NCBI RefSeq assembly: GCF_000012945.1 | Contig: NC_007510.1 | Span: forward strand, 1,922,001 to 1,986,000 | DNA from: Burkholderia lata | Lineage (GTDB): Bacteria > Pseudomonadota > Gammaproteobacteria > Burkholderiales > Burkholderiaceae | Reading direction: 5' to 3' | Length of the DNA: 64,000 nucleotides | Shown here: positions 8,901 to 17,716 of the stretch, piece after piece | Layout of the letters: the number at the start of each line of letters is the position of its first letter | Position numbering within the stretch: position 1 is the stretch's first letter | Position numbers and translations under genes: made by a program | Notes under the pieces: generated by a model | The model's input: the letters and a program-made list of their open reading frames with translations, nothing else | Databases searched by the model: none | What the model was told of the DNA's origin: nothing

Positions 8901-9806
8901 CAGCACCTGGCGACCAAAGCGCTGGACGAGGTATGGTTGAAGGCAGCTGCTCTGACACGGTCCTTGGTTCCGGCTGAAATTCAAACTGCGTTGCTTCCTG
9001 GAGGCGTCGACCTAGAATCGCAGCCAGAGATGGTCATTAACAGACTGCCGCCTCAATTGCTTGATGCTTGCGTGCAGATTTTCACTGGCGACCATCCTGC
9101 CATCTACTACGTTGGCGCCCATGGATCGCGAAACGCAGTATGGAACGTGATTCTTCGAAGAATTGCTAGGATGCCAACTCACTCAATGTTTGATGTGGTT
9201 TGGAGGTGGCTGTTATCATTCGGCAACTCGAAGGAGTTGACTGAGGTCGCACGTGAACTCGGACCGGAGCAGGCGGAGCGCCTAGCGGGTCTACTGCTTG
9301 AACGCAAGCGGCACACGTCTGGTGAGTTTATGCAGGAAGTATGGGAGACGCTCTTCGGTCTTCCCGTCGACGAGGAGCTGAAGTCGGAGTGGATTTCCCA
9401 GATGGCGGCCTTGGCGCCCAGCGCCCTTGACTCCTTAGAAGAGCACGAGAATTGGATTCCCGAGTCGCAGCGCGAGGAGTTCTTATCGCATTTTGCGGAA
9501 GACTTGGTCGTGCGGGAACTGCTGAGCGCCTGGCTGAATTTGATGGAGAACTTGGAAGATCCGGCATCTGAACACTCGCGGCAGATACCCAATGTTGCTG
9601 AGGTTATCGATCTCGTGGTTGAAAGGGCACCTCCCAAGCATTGGCACACTTATGAAATGATCCTCAATTTCTTGAAGCTAACCAAGACGTCTGACGAGGC
9701 ACTGAAGAGCAAGTTGGAAGAGCGTCGCACGCTCGGAATTAAGCGTGCCCACGAGCGGCCGGAAAGACATACGTCAAGTTTGGAAAACTGGAATGGGCGC
9801 TCCTGA
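5964..9806 (+). CDS. Nuclease-STAND NTPase (nSTAND3-like) with helical C-terminal region; candidate antiphage protein
   Basis: A 1280-residue multidomain protein. Residues 1-125 have the pattern of a PD-(D/E)XK-type effector as in DUF4297/Cap4 nucleases: an acidic residue in LQIEPKDGED and then EVQVKG (57-62) as the E-x-Q-x-K half of the active site. A P-loop, GAPRVGKS (280-287), is followed by a Walker B strand VALVDDPFGG (326-335); the DD-x-hG form is typical of the nSTAND3 group. From about residue 420 to the end it is helical and repeat-like, as expected for a sensor. Codon use is less GC-rich than both neighbours and it stands alone between two metabolic operons, so it looks like an inserted single-gene defence islet of the Avs type. 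Function is inferred, not shown. Confidence 0.75.
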   Translation: MSIDIVGQLKYRLQDHVCALLAVLGSDNAGVALQIEPKDGEDALLTLSDGANVRILEVQVKGAEVRITHDVLVDWLAHFPDRDDSGSLLERLVADPRKSVLFVASGRCNDEVVPHVVELAVHTTEVKKGLVTIQTERGMRASLQDYANATSKADKGLAKKRRAHIGKLLPVISTTVLKASLQRVLVAERLDEQEILRRIRDKLVSRHRVVPDRVEEVTRRITEIVMREKRTGVDVLPEVKKVIASGVAADPLVVASYVSRGEEKALLSQLAEDSALLLTGAPRVGKSFCARSLASLLQNQGYSVRICSDVAEADRYLCEPVEGNRVALVDDPFGGAHAADYASRELMLLHALIPKLGNGRRLIVSQAQDRLLEVSRCKSIDQIRIGKLSWVEMGIGNAIFLGALWAMSADEYAVPAALKAQVAEAIQAEQLDLEPGCLVYLAANHDRLDIALPLEEVVRYARQDSKSLGSALRQELLAPLMSALVVASTPALPTAEPELAFVLDSGRIDRPGESDVRAVMSSFGQSSTAPPALPPSYVPQPVLSARESDSLEQLELRRMVSAMSRRYTFSHPFYRASAESLIDAATSRSTEEALSLVERALFTIDADTARAAATNLGWIHQNLDTREGQQGVVDLAIRGLHSIFPVVRDLCFEFLVRRLGSLPVKLQSDVSSWVRSVTMMKLSYVEWSGDQPRIPAATIANSLEVDVFPAAVSSAEVKDALELLNSVRPDPLSIRDAAKVVAFLEKSPGQLTSQITARLLSIDVSMVRAPVVRLWLSQPRNDDQHLLQRIFSEQHPAVTRAAYQGVVEAWPSCDHRRRDALTSGLRAMADSPVSAAVLIDRLVVIARDEFGGKDTPWALLEALMPRVLQQLPIGASFRDERLYDVMDKAIGNISLQSLLEIVDRWIELVQHSSLSGIPSDYILGVSHILISGVSSESGERASRVESLLALPGTAARIRVVSDLVDAWGDLSTEERTRLLQHLATKALDEVWLKAAALTRSLVPAEIQTALLPGGVDLESQPEMVINRLPPQLLDACVQIFTGDHPAIYYVGAHGSRNAVWNVILRRIARMPTHSMFDVVWRWLLSFGNSKELTEVARELGPEQAERLAGLLLERKRHTSGEFMQEVWETLFGLPVDEELKSEWISQMAALAPSALDSLEEHENWIPESQREEFLSHFAEDLVVRELLSAWLNLMENLEDPASEHSRQIPNVAEVIDLVVERAPPKHWHTYEMILNFLKLTKTSDEALKSKLEERRTLGIKRAHERPERHTSSLENWNGRS

Positions 9807-10128
9807 CATGGGAATCGGTCGTTGGATTTTCGAGTTCATGTGGTCATTGCCCCACAAGGAGCTGCATTCAATACCAACCGTTCATGCTGATGTAAGCCAG
9901 CTGATTCGGTGAGACTCGATCTTCGGAAGCTTCCGCAAGTTGACAGTTAGCTAGCGATCCGGGTGGGACGGCCTCCCTGTTCTACTGCACCCAGGCTGAA
10001 GCGGTCGTTCGGGAAATATTTTAGATCACCGTTCTTGGCCGATCTGAGTTAGGCAAACTGACGCTGTTTGCTTGGTCTAAATTGGCCATATACACGTAGG
10101 GTTAGGGGGTACACGACCATGTCAGTGC
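9807..10128. other. Gene-free stretch downstream of the STAND gene
   Basis: About 320 bp with mixed composition and no supported gene. I see no clear terminator, tRNA end or direct repeat that would mark the right edge of the islet. Confidence 0.4.
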
Positions 10129-10605
10129 TTATTGGGGCGATGCCGTTTCGCTTCCCGCGATCGGCTTCCAGTTCGGTAGCGGCGTCAGGTAGTGCAGTTC
10201 GAAGCGTCGCTGCGTAAAGGCCCAGCGACCGTTCCGGCGCACGAACGTATCGTGATACAGGCCGCTGATCTGAGCCGGGCCGAGTTCGGCGTGTGTGACG
10301 AGCGCATCGAGCGCCACCTTGCCCGACGCGCGGTCACCGTCGACATCGATCAACGGATTGGCCATCCAGTGATGCATGTACGGCATCTGCTGCCAGTTCT
10401 TGTGCGCCGATTCGACGATGGCATCGATCCCCGTGTAGTTGCCGAAGGCGTCGCCGAGCAGCAGGCGAGCGTCGTCGTGCCAGAGGTCGCGCAACAGCGC
10501 TTCGTCGCGGCTGTCAAATGCGTGGTTGTATGCCGCGATCAGGCGCTCCAGCGTAAACCTACTTTCCAGCGCGTCGAGCCGCGCCTCGTAATGCTGCATG
10601 TCCAT
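10129..10605 (-). CDS. SnoaL-like NTF2-fold protein
   Basis: A 158-residue protein with the SnoaL_4-type pattern: an N-terminal helix pair (RFTLERLIAAYNHAFDSRDEALLRDLWHDDARLLLG), a central MHHWMANPLIDVDGDRASGKV strand and a closing FVRRNGRWAFTQRRFELHYLTPLP. This family includes ring-hydroxylating dioxygenase-beta-like and polyketide cyclase-like proteins, and the pattern with D/E/N-H pairs suggests a dehydratase, isomerase or binding protein. Last gene of the minus-strand catabolic operon, 237 bp after the SDR gene, so it could be separately expressed. Confidence 0.8.
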   Translation of the reverse strand: MDMQHYEARLDALESRFTLERLIAAYNHAFDSRDEALLRDLWHDDARLLLGDAFGNYTGIDAIVESAHKNWQQMPYMHHWMANPLIDVDGDRASGKVALDALVTHAELGPAQISGLYHDTFVRRNGRWAFTQRRFELHYLTPLPNWKPIAGSETASPQ

Positions 10606-10842
10606 TAAGGAAGGCTCCGTAAAAAGACTCGGAGACGTGTGTCCAGAACGAAAGGTCGCACGCTCAAGTCTGGTGTGAGAGAAGGCACGTCGAGGCTACC
10701 TCTGTTGGATACGGGAACCAACCCGGTCGGTGTTCCGCTCAGAATGGACAGGACGTCCGGAGTGGAGCCGCGGCGGATCCCCGCCGTCGCACGTCGCTGT
10801 CTTCCGGATCCATTGCCATTCCGAGTCGGAGTGGTTCAGCGC

Positions 10843-11583
10843 TTACAGCCTGACCAGCCCGCCATCCGCGATGATCGTCTGCCCGGTGACGAACGCACTG
10901 TCGTCGCTCGACAGGAACAGCACCGTGCCAACGATGTCTTCGGCGGCGCCCGGGCGCTTGATCGCTTGCGCCTGAGCCAGCGCTTCGATGTGCTCTCGCT
11001 TGATATGTGTCTTGCCGCCGGTCGTCAGCGAAGCGGTCGGGCCAACTGCATTGACGGTAATCCCGTGCTCCGCGACGTCTGTTGCGAGACCGCGCGTGAA
11101 GCCGATGACACCAGCCTTGCTCGACATATAGTGCGACAGGCCCGTCGCAACGAGCCCGACCGAATTCGACGTGATGTTAACGATGCGGCCCCAGCTGCGT
11201 TCGATCATGAAGGGGAGTACGGCCTTCACCATCAGGAACTGGGAATCGAGATTGACCCGGTGCACGCGTTGCCACAGCGCGTAATCGACGTCGGCGAACG
11301 AAACGTTCGGATAGATGCCCGCGTTGTTGACGAGAATGTCGCAGCGGCCGAATTCTGCTTTCAGCAGCGCAGACAGGCGCTCGACCGATGCGGGATCCGA
11401 CACGTCGGCGACGAGGCTGACGGCACGTGCGCCGGCACGCTCGACTGCCGCGACCGTGGCATCGGATTCAGCGAGGTCGACGGCGACAATGTCGATGCCG
11501 CGACCGGCCAGGCCGACGCTGATGGCCTGGCCGAAGCCCTGTGCCGCGCCGGTGACGACTGCTACTTTGCGATGGGTGCTCAT
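10843..11583 (-). CDS. Short-chain dehydrogenase/reductase
   Basis: A 246-residue classical SDR: Rossmann motif TGAAQGFG near residue 12, ADVSDP, NNAG, catalytic Ser in ITSNSVG, and YMSSK with the catalytic Tyr and Lys; the C-terminal GQTIIADGG is typical of FabG-like members. I prefer the ATG at 11583, which sits 9 nt from AGGAG; the ATG at 11592 would touch the box. An aspartate after the second strand (VAVDLAES) suggests NAD rather than NADP. It probably oxidises or reduces a pathway alcohol/ketone made by the neighbouring enzymes. Confidence 0.88.
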   Translation of the reverse strand: MSTHRKVAVVTGAAQGFGQAISVGLAGRGIDIVAVDLAESDATVAAVERAGARAVSLVADVSDPASVERLSALLKAEFGRCDILVNNAGIYPNVSFADVDYALWQRVHRVNLDSQFLMVKAVLPFMIERSWGRIVNITSNSVGLVATGLSHYMSSKAGVIGFTRGLATDVAEHGITVNAVGPTASLTTGGKTHIKREHIEALAQAQAIKRPGAAEDIVGTVLFLSSDDSAFVTGQTIIADGGLVRL

Positions 11584-11610
11584 GATGTTCATCTCCTGTT
11601 GGATTCTTCG

Positions 11611-12561
11611 TTACGGACGGGGTGCGAGTCGCGGGAAAAGTTGCAACGCATTGCCGTGATTGATCGCGGCGCGCTCATCGGGCGTCAGGCCGGTATAACC
11701 GTCCAGCCGATGCGTGAATGCACCACTGATTTCCTTGGATACATACGGAAAGTCGCTGCCGAACAGAATGCGTTCGCTGCCAGCAAAGGTCTTGAGCGCC
11801 GTCAGCGTGGCGGGGCTCGCCGACAGCGCGGTGTCGAAATAGAAGCCGCGGAATTTTTCGAGGATCGTGTCCGGGCCGGCGGCGCCGGCGTCGAATACCC
11901 GTGCAAGTTCGGCGAACCGGAAGGACGCATAGGGCAGGAAGCCGCCGGCGTGCGCGAGGATGATGCGGGTGCCGGCATGGCGTTCTACCGTTCCGTTCAA
12001 CACAAGCTGGACGGCGGTGCGCGTCGTGTCGAACGGGTAGTCGACGAGCGGGCCGGCGACGCCGCCGATGGTGGGTAGCGGCGGCTGGCCGGGATGGACG
12101 AATACCACCGCGCGGCGGCGCGCGAGTTCCGCCAATACCGGTTCGAACGCCGGGTCGCCGAGATACCTGCCGGCATAGTTGGCGAGCAGGATCACGCCGT
12201 CCGCGTGCAGTACGTCGAGCGCGTATTCGAGCTCGAGCAACGCGCCATCGACGTCCGGCAGCGGCAATGTCGCAAAATTGCCGAAGCGCGTCGGGTGTTT
12301 CTCGACCAGTTCCGCCGTGTATTCGTTGACGCGGTGCGCCATCGTGCGACGCTCGAGCTGCTGCCAGCCGACCACGCTCGGCGCGGTCAGCGACAGGATG
12401 CCGGTGGCGATGCCCTGTTGATCCATCATCTCGATCGCGCTTTGCGGCGACCAGTCTGGAATGACGGTGCCGGAAGGGTCGCCGCCGTGCGTCGCCAGCT
12501 TGTCCGCCCAGAATGGCGGGACGACGTGCTGATGGACATCGATTCGGTTGGTTTGACTCAT
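11611..12561 (-). CDS. Amidohydrolase-2 family protein (ACMSD/decarboxylase-like)
   Basis: A 316-residue TIM-barrel metal hydrolase. Metal-ligand positions are visible: RIDVHQHVVP near residue 6 (the HxH pair), VVFVHPGQPP with the middle His, ILAHAGGFLPY, and FGSDFPY with the last Asp. This is the Amidohydro_2 pattern shared by aminocarboxymuconate-semialdehyde decarboxylase, gamma-resorcylate decarboxylase and related C-C bond enzymes. The ATG at 12561 has AAGGAG 6 nt upstream. In context with aldehyde dehydrogenase and GMC oxidase it likely decarboxylates or hydrolyses an aromatic intermediate. Confidence 0.85.
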   Translation of the reverse strand: MSQTNRIDVHQHVVPPFWADKLATHGGDPSGTVIPDWSPQSAIEMMDQQGIATGILSLTAPSVVGWQQLERRTMAHRVNEYTAELVEKHPTRFGNFATLPLPDVDGALLELEYALDVLHADGVILLANYAGRYLGDPAFEPVLAELARRRAVVFVHPGQPPLPTIGGVAGPLVDYPFDTTRTAVQLVLNGTVERHAGTRIILAHAGGFLPYASFRFAELARVFDAGAAGPDTILEKFRGFYFDTALSASPATLTALKTFAGSERILFGSDFPYVSKEISGAFTHRLDGYTGLTPDERAAINHGNALQLFPRLAPRP

Positions 12562-12627
12562 GATGTGCTCCTTGAATGCGGTGCGGCCGGCGCCGGCATG
12601 CAATGCGGGCCGCTACCGCAGGACGGA

Positions 12628-14103
12628 TCAGAACGGATACGCCGGAATCTGCTGGCGAGTCGTGATCCATTGCCATTCGCTGAACTGGTCGGCGTTGGTC
12701 AGCGTGCTGTGGTTGAAGCCGTTGCCCGAGGCACCGACACCGCCGATCGGCCCGTAGACTTCGTGCAGGACCGTCTGATCGTTGATGTGGATGACACCGG
12801 AGTGCAGTCGATCCGCAATGCGCTGCGCGTGAGCGAGATCGGCCGATGCAACGGCGGCGACCAGGCCGTAATCCGTTCCGTTGGCCAGTGCAACGGCTTC
12901 GTCGTCGCTGCTGAAGGTCGTGATAGGGGCAACGGGCCCGAAGATTTCCTCGTCGAACGCAGCCATGCCAGGGCGCACACCGACGATCACCGTCGGTTCG
13001 AAGAACAACCCGTTACGCGTGCCGCCGGCCAGTACGGTTGCTCCCTGATCGCGCGTTTCCGCCACGATCCGATCGACGTTGGCGGCTTGCCGCTCATTGA
13101 TGATCGGGCCGATCTGCACGCGGTCGTCGAACGGATCGCCGACCACGAGTGCCCGGGCCTTGCGAACGAGCGCGGCAGCATAGGCTTCCGCGACACGCTC
13201 GTGGACGAGATGCCGGCCGGCCGTGAGACAGATCTGCCCCTGGTGGAAGAATGCCCCCCATGCACCGGCGCTTGCAGCCGCCTCGATGTCGGCGTCTTCG
13301 AGGACGATGTACGGGTTGTTGCCACCGAGTTCGAGCGACACGCGCTTGAGCTGCCCGCCCGCGATCGAACCGATCTGCCGACCGACGCGGGTCGATCCGG
13401 TGAAGCTGATCATGTCGACGAGCGGTTCGTTGACGAGTGCCGAGCCGGTGTCCGCACCGCCCGGCAGCACATGGAAGAGCCCGGCCGGCAGGCCAGCCTC
13501 CTCGAACAGGCGGGCGAACGTCACGCCGCCGGCAATCGGCGTCTGTACGTCGGGTTTCAGGATCACGGCGTTGCCCATCGCCAGCGCGGGGCCGATTGCC
13601 CGGGAGCCGAGAATGAACGGCGAGTTCCACGGCGTGATGACGCCGATCACGCCGACCGGGATGCGGCGCGCAATGCTCTGGCGGCCGGCCTCGGCCGTGG
13701 CGACGAGCACACCTTCAGGCTGACTGCCGAGGGCGGCGGCTTCGAGGACTTCGCGCGCCGAGACCTGCACTTCCCACAGTGCCTTGGCGCGGATCGACCC
13801 GGTTTCCCGGACGATCTGGTCGGCGATCTCGTTGGCATGGACGAGCACGAGCCAGGAAAATTCCCGCAGCACGTCGCCGCGCTTCGGCCCGGGTACATTC
13901 GCCCATGCCTTTTGCGCTTCGCGTGCGATGGCGGCGGCTTTCGCAACGTCCTGCGATGATGCGATGCCGATGGCGCCGAGCCGTTTCCCCGTGGCCTTTT
14001 CCAGCACGTCTTCCGTGTTGCCGAAATTGGAGCGGGTCCATCCGTTGCTATAGATCTTTTCGCTCCATACGGTCGCGGGCGAGAGGAGCGTGTTGTTCGT
14101 CAT
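12628..14103 (-). CDS. Aldehyde dehydrogenase, benzaldehyde dehydrogenase-like
   Basis: A 491-residue NAD(P)-dependent aldehyde dehydrogenase. Visible are the cofactor-binding ITPWNSPF and FTGSTRVG motifs, the general base in LELGGNNP and the catalytic cysteine in FFHQGQICLTAGR. The N-terminal NGWTRSNF and the HQGQICL form are those of the XylC/benzaldehyde and vanillin dehydrogenase branch. It follows the GMC oxidoreductase, which could supply the aldehyde, and precedes the amidohydrolase. Confidence 0.9.
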   Translation of the reverse strand: MTNNTLLSPATVWSEKIYSNGWTRSNFGNTEDVLEKATGKRLGAIGIASSQDVAKAAAIAREAQKAWANVPGPKRGDVLREFSWLVLVHANEIADQIVRETGSIRAKALWEVQVSAREVLEAAALGSQPEGVLVATAEAGRQSIARRIPVGVIGVITPWNSPFILGSRAIGPALAMGNAVILKPDVQTPIAGGVTFARLFEEAGLPAGLFHVLPGGADTGSALVNEPLVDMISFTGSTRVGRQIGSIAGGQLKRVSLELGGNNPYIVLEDADIEAAASAGAWGAFFHQGQICLTAGRHLVHERVAEAYAAALVRKARALVVGDPFDDRVQIGPIINERQAANVDRIVAETRDQGATVLAGGTRNGLFFEPTVIVGVRPGMAAFDEEIFGPVAPITTFSSDDEAVALANGTDYGLVAAVASADLAHAQRIADRLHSGVIHINDQTVLHEVYGPIGGVGASGNGFNHSTLTNADQFSEWQWITTRQQIPAYPF

Positions 14104-14217
14104 GATGTTTCTCCGGGAACGTGATGTTCCGTTCAGATAATGTTTGAAGTACTGATCAATAATGATTGATCGGTTCGCTGGTGAGATATCTGTTTGCCGA
14201 TTACGAGCGCGGCATGC

Positions 14218-15828
14218 TCATGCCGTCATCGTCGCGGCGATACGCTCGGCAAGCATGATGGTCGTCACGTTCGTTGGCACCGACGGGATCTCCGGCATGA
14301 TCGATGCATCGACTACCCGCAATGCTTCGACGCCGCGTACACGGCCCAATGGGTCAACGACGGCGGAAGGATCCGACTCGGCCCCCATCGGTACCGTCGA
14401 CGTCGGGTGCAGGTAGGCGGCGGCGTTGGCGATGATGTTGGCGCGCAACGCGGCCGGATCGTTGGCGCTGATGCCGGCACCCGGTGCCATCTCGTGATCG
14501 ACAAGCGACGAGAAGGGGGCTGTTCGGCCGATCTCTCGCGACAGCTGGACCGCCTCGACCATCCGGTCGAGGTCGTTCGTGTCGCTGAAGAAGTTGTAGC
14601 GAATATGTGGCGCGATACGCGGATCGCGGCTTGCCAGCCGCAACTGGCCGAGCGATCTGGGCAGCGTGACCGCGCAGGCCAGCACAATTGCGCCGCCAGT
14701 CGGGCTGACCTTCGGGTCGATCAGGTGCGTGGCCGAGATCTGCAGGTCGAGCTCACCCGGCTTCGCGCTTTGCGACGGCGTCCAGACGATCGCGCCGGCG
14801 GCGGGCGTCATCGCGTTCGCTTCGCGCTTCAGTGCGTAGACGTTGTAGAAGAACGGGTGGTCCTGCAGTCGGTTCCCGACCGGCAGATCGGAGACGGTGG
14901 CGATGCCCAGCTCCGACAGATGCGATTGAGGCCCGATGCCCGAGCGCATCAGGATCGCCGGGCTGCCGAACGCACCAGATGCGAGGACGACCTCGCCGGC
15001 CGGGATGACTTCGCCGCCGACGAGCGCGACGCCGGCTGCACGTTTGTGCCGGATGACGACGCTGTCGACTTCCGCGTCGCCGCGAATCGTGAGGTTCGAA
15101 CGGGCGCGTACCGCGGTAGTCAGGTAGGCGATACCGGTATTTACGCGCACGCCGTCGACGACGTTGAGTGCGTAGTAGCCGACGCCTTGAGGGTCAGCGC
15201 CGTTCAGGTCCGGCACGCGCCGCATGCCGAGCGCTTGCGAGCCTTCGACGAATGCGCGCATCGACGGCGTGTTGTCGGCTGCAGTCCGTTGTCGGATCGG
15301 GAACGGGCCGTCGCGGCCGTGCCAGGCATCGTCGCCGGCCGGCGTGTTCTCCAATGCCTTGTACGCGTCGAGCACGGCTTCCCACGACCATCCTTCGATG
15401 CCGCGGGCGGACCAGCGCGCGAAGTCGGCAGGGCGGGCGCGCATGGCCACTGCGGCATTGACGGCCGAGCTGCCGCCGACGACGCGGCCGCGCGGCACCG
15501 GGATATCATGGCCGAGCCGGGCCGCGTCCTCGGTGTGGTAATGCCAGTCGTACGCCGGGGAGCCGGCGACGACGTTGGCATTCGTCAGTACCTCGGGGTA
15601 GCTGCCGGGCGCGAAATTCGGTCCGGCTTCCAGCAGCAGCACGCTGCGCCGCGGGTCCGCACTCAGCCGGGCGGCCAGTACGGCGCCGGCCGATCCGCCG
15701 CCGACGATCACCACGTCGAAGTGTCGTGACTTCTTTCCGGATTGCGTGCTGGCCGAGACCTTGCCTGCAAGCGCCGCCATCGCGGCGGCCGCGCCGGCCA
15801 CCAGAACCTGACGTCTTGATACTTTCAT
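14218..15828 (-). CDS. GMC-family FAD alcohol oxidoreductase with Tat signal
   Basis: A 536-residue glucose-methanol-choline oxidoreductase. It starts with a twin-arginine signal (SRRQVLVAG, then AAAAMAALAG), followed by the ADP-binding VIVGGGSAGAVLAARL and the GMC signature around GRVVGGSSAVNAAVAMR; the C-terminal catalytic half has YLHPTSTVPMG and VVDASIMPEIPSVPTNV. Start ATG 15828 has AGGAG 9 nt upstream. The Tat signal implies oxidation of an alcohol in the periplasm or at the membrane; the product aldehyde would be the substrate of the next gene. Confidence 0.9.
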   Translation of the reverse strand: MKVSRRQVLVAGAAAAMAALAGKVSASTQSGKKSRHFDVVIVGGGSAGAVLAARLSADPRRSVLLLEAGPNFAPGSYPEVLTNANVVAGSPAYDWHYHTEDAARLGHDIPVPRGRVVGGSSAVNAAVAMRARPADFARWSARGIEGWSWEAVLDAYKALENTPAGDDAWHGRDGPFPIRQRTAADNTPSMRAFVEGSQALGMRRVPDLNGADPQGVGYYALNVVDGVRVNTGIAYLTTAVRARSNLTIRGDAEVDSVVIRHKRAAGVALVGGEVIPAGEVVLASGAFGSPAILMRSGIGPQSHLSELGIATVSDLPVGNRLQDHPFFYNVYALKREANAMTPAAGAIVWTPSQSAKPGELDLQISATHLIDPKVSPTGGAIVLACAVTLPRSLGQLRLASRDPRIAPHIRYNFFSDTNDLDRMVEAVQLSREIGRTAPFSSLVDHEMAPGAGISANDPAALRANIIANAAAYLHPTSTVPMGAESDPSAVVDPLGRVRGVEALRVVDASIMPEIPSVPTNVTTIMLAERIAATMTA

Positions 15829-15979
15829 GATCCAACTCCTGTCCATGCCCCCGGACGCGATGTGGCCCGGAGCGCTCGTCGATCGGTATCGACCGGCCGT
15901 AACTACAGAATGGATTCAGACGTATGGATCAACAAGATGGATGCTATGGAATTAATGTCCAATAGTTTGGACGATGATG

Positions 15980-16882
15980 CTACGACACGACCTTTGGGAT
16001 GCGCTCAACCAGGAAGTCGAGAAACACGCGCACCGACGGCAGCATGCCGTGCCGGAACGGCAGTACGGCGGTGATGGTGGCTTCGCCGGCGAGCCAATCG
16101 GGCAGAATGCAGCGCAGCGCGCCGGAGCGGACTTCGTCGCGACAGACATAGCCAGGGAGCGCGACGACGCCGAGTCCATCCTGCGCGGCCTGTTTCAGCG
16201 TGACCAAGTCGTTGCCTGCGAGGCGTGGCTTCAGCGGGACGCTGACTTCACCCTGCGACGGATGCTTGAGCTTCCAGGCGAACGGAAGATGGTGCCTTGT
16301 GACGAACAGCGAATCGTGCCCGGCCAGCTCGTCCGGCGCGACGGGCTGGCCACGTCGGTCGAGATAGTCCGGGCTGGCGAATAGGAACCACGGGGCAGGG
16401 GCCAGCTTGCGTTGCACGAGCGCGGAGTCGGATAGCGGCCCGTTATGGGCACGCAGCGCAAGATCGAAATTGCCGCCGACGATGTCGGTCTGTTCGTCGC
16501 TGACGTGCTCGATCACGTCGATTTTCGGGTAACGCTTGATGAAATCCGGAAGGATCTGGCGCATCGCGTAGAGCGACGTGGCCACCGCAGTCGTGAACCG
16601 GATCGTGCCGATCGGTTCGACCAGGCGCTCGCGGACGGCGTTCTCGGCTACTTCGGCGCGCTCCAGCATTGTGACGGCGTGACTGTAGAAGAGCTGGCCT
16701 GCGTCGGTCACGCTTAAGCTGCGCGATGTTCGGTTGATCAGCCGCACGCCGAGCGCGGCTTCCAGCTGCTGAAGCCGGTGGCTGACGGTCGATTTCGGGA
16801 TGTCGAGGTTCCGGCTGGCCGCCGTGAGTCCTCCCGATTCGACGATTCGGACGAAATAGCGAAAGTCGTTGAGATCCAGCAT
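15980..16882 (-). CDS. LysR-family transcriptional regulator
   Basis: A 300-residue LysR protein with N-terminal wHTH (DLNDFRYFVRIVESGGLTAASRNLDIPKSTVSHRLQQLE in pieces, residues 3-60) and an effector domain beginning near 90. Start chosen at ATG 16882 (MLDLNDF), the normal distance to the HTH; an upstream ATG at 16906 is possible. It is the first gene on the minus strand before the GMC/ALDH/amidohydrolase/SDR operon, 151 bp upstream of the GMC gene, and so is the likely pathway regulator. Confidence 0.9.
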   Translation of the reverse strand: MLDLNDFRYFVRIVESGGLTAASRNLDIPKSTVSHRLQQLEAALGVRLINRTSRSLSVTDAGQLFYSHAVTMLERAEVAENAVRERLVEPIGTIRFTTAVATSLYAMRQILPDFIKRYPKIDVIEHVSDEQTDIVGGNFDLALRAHNGPLSDSALVQRKLAPAPWFLFASPDYLDRRGQPVAPDELAGHDSLFVTRHHLPFAWKLKHPSQGEVSVPLKPRLAGNDLVTLKQAAQDGLGVVALPGYVCRDEVRSGALRCILPDWLAGEATITAVLPFRHGMLPSVRVFLDFLVERIPKVVS

Positions 16883-17031
16883 GTTTGATCCGTATGGTTC
16901 GATCAATTGGACGATCTGATTCTAGTCGTCTTCCTACTGGAACGTATGCCGACTGGGTCGATAAGTACATTTCGTGCGAAATTCGACGCATTGCTAATGC
17001 AATTCTGTCGGCAGGTGGCCAAAATGGTGAC

Positions 17032-17051
17032 GGCTGGGCTGGGCTGGGCTG
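17032..17051. repeat. (GGCTG)4 simple repeat
   Basis: Four perfect pentamers in intergenic DNA; a possible slippage site, with no gene crossing it. Confidence 0.8.
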
Positions 17052-17106
17052 GTGCGGCTGTCCGACGACGTGCCGGACATAGCCGTTGCGCACGAATTTG
17101 GCGTTC

Positions 17107-17165
17107 AGAGTTGGCGCCGACGGCGCTGTTGTCGTGGTGTGGGGGGCGGCGCCGGAGCCAACTCT
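17107..17165. repeat. Imperfect inverted repeat
   Basis: AGAGTTGGC and GCCAACTCT face each other across 41 bp that also contain two GGCGCC hexamers. Could form a stem on RNA, but there is no T-run after it. Confidence 0.5.
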
Positions 17166-17425
17166 AGAGAGGTCGTGTGGCCTGCTGCCCGAGGCGAATC
17201 GGCGCTGGCTTAACAAGCGACCCGTTCGCTTGAGTTAGCTGTATCGCCGTGTCGTGGCGTTCCAGCTTCTAATCGGACGACTACGATAATATCGTCGATG
17301 GCAACGTGTCAAAGGAGTCCTTATGTCGGTGTCCCTTTGTGCCGCGGCTCATCAATTCCGTCCAGGTGCACTCGATAAAGCGTGACATGCGTGGAGGCCG
17401 CAGTTCGAAGGATTTTGAAATAACT

Positions 17426-17716
17426 CTATAGGCATTCCGGTAGACATAGCAAACAATCCAATGTTGCAGTGTCACGCGTAGTCTTCAAATACTTGTGCCC
17501 ATCTGGCGTTTCCGCAACCGTCACTTCTGCGGCCTGGCCATCGACGACGATAAAGAACTCGCGTCGCCCCGCCTCGAGTTCCGAGATGACATAGGGGATG
17601 TCCATCTTCCATCTCGCTCCGTGAGAGGGGCTGATTCCCCCGATGTGAGATATCGCCTCATGTCGGGCCGACTGGCCTGTTCTCTTTATACATCGAATTT
17701 GCTGTATCGCTGCCAT
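17426..17716 (-). CDS. DUF3892-like small protein
   Basis: A 96-residue protein matching the DUF3892 pattern as I remember it: an Ile-rich N-terminal strand (AAIQQIRCIKRT), HIGGIS, then VISELEAGRREFFIV, a VTVAETPDGHKYLKTTRDT core and a C-terminal LLCLPECL in place of the usual NLLxLPxC. Start at ATG 17716; a longer start at 17734 is possible. Function of the family is unknown. It lies 176 bp downstream of the ester cyclase gene on the same strand and so could belong to that Ada-type transcript. Confidence 0.65.
   Translation of the reverse strand: MAAIQQIRCIKRTGQSARHEAISHIGGISPSHGARWKMDIPYVISELEAGRREFFIVVDGQAAEVTVAETPDGHKYLKTTRDTATLDCLLCLPECL

Larger units (their letters stand above)
16883..17425. 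other. Gene-free stretch with short repeats
   Basis: About 540 bp with no supported gene. It holds four tandem copies of GGCTG at 17032-17051 and an imperfect hairpin with 9-bp arms AGAGTTGGC (17107-17115) and GCCAACTCT (17157-17165). Neither resembles a known mobile element end. Confidence 0.4.

Noticed and set aside
10639..13959. Long plus-strand frames opposite the SDR, amidohydrolase and aldehyde dehydrogenase genes
   Set aside because: The minus-strand enzymes have full catalytic motifs; the plus frames have no recognisable family and biased composition.
17032..17051. GGCTG repeats as CRISPR or phage attachment site
   Set aside because: Only four uniform pentamers with no spacers, integrase or tRNA nearby.
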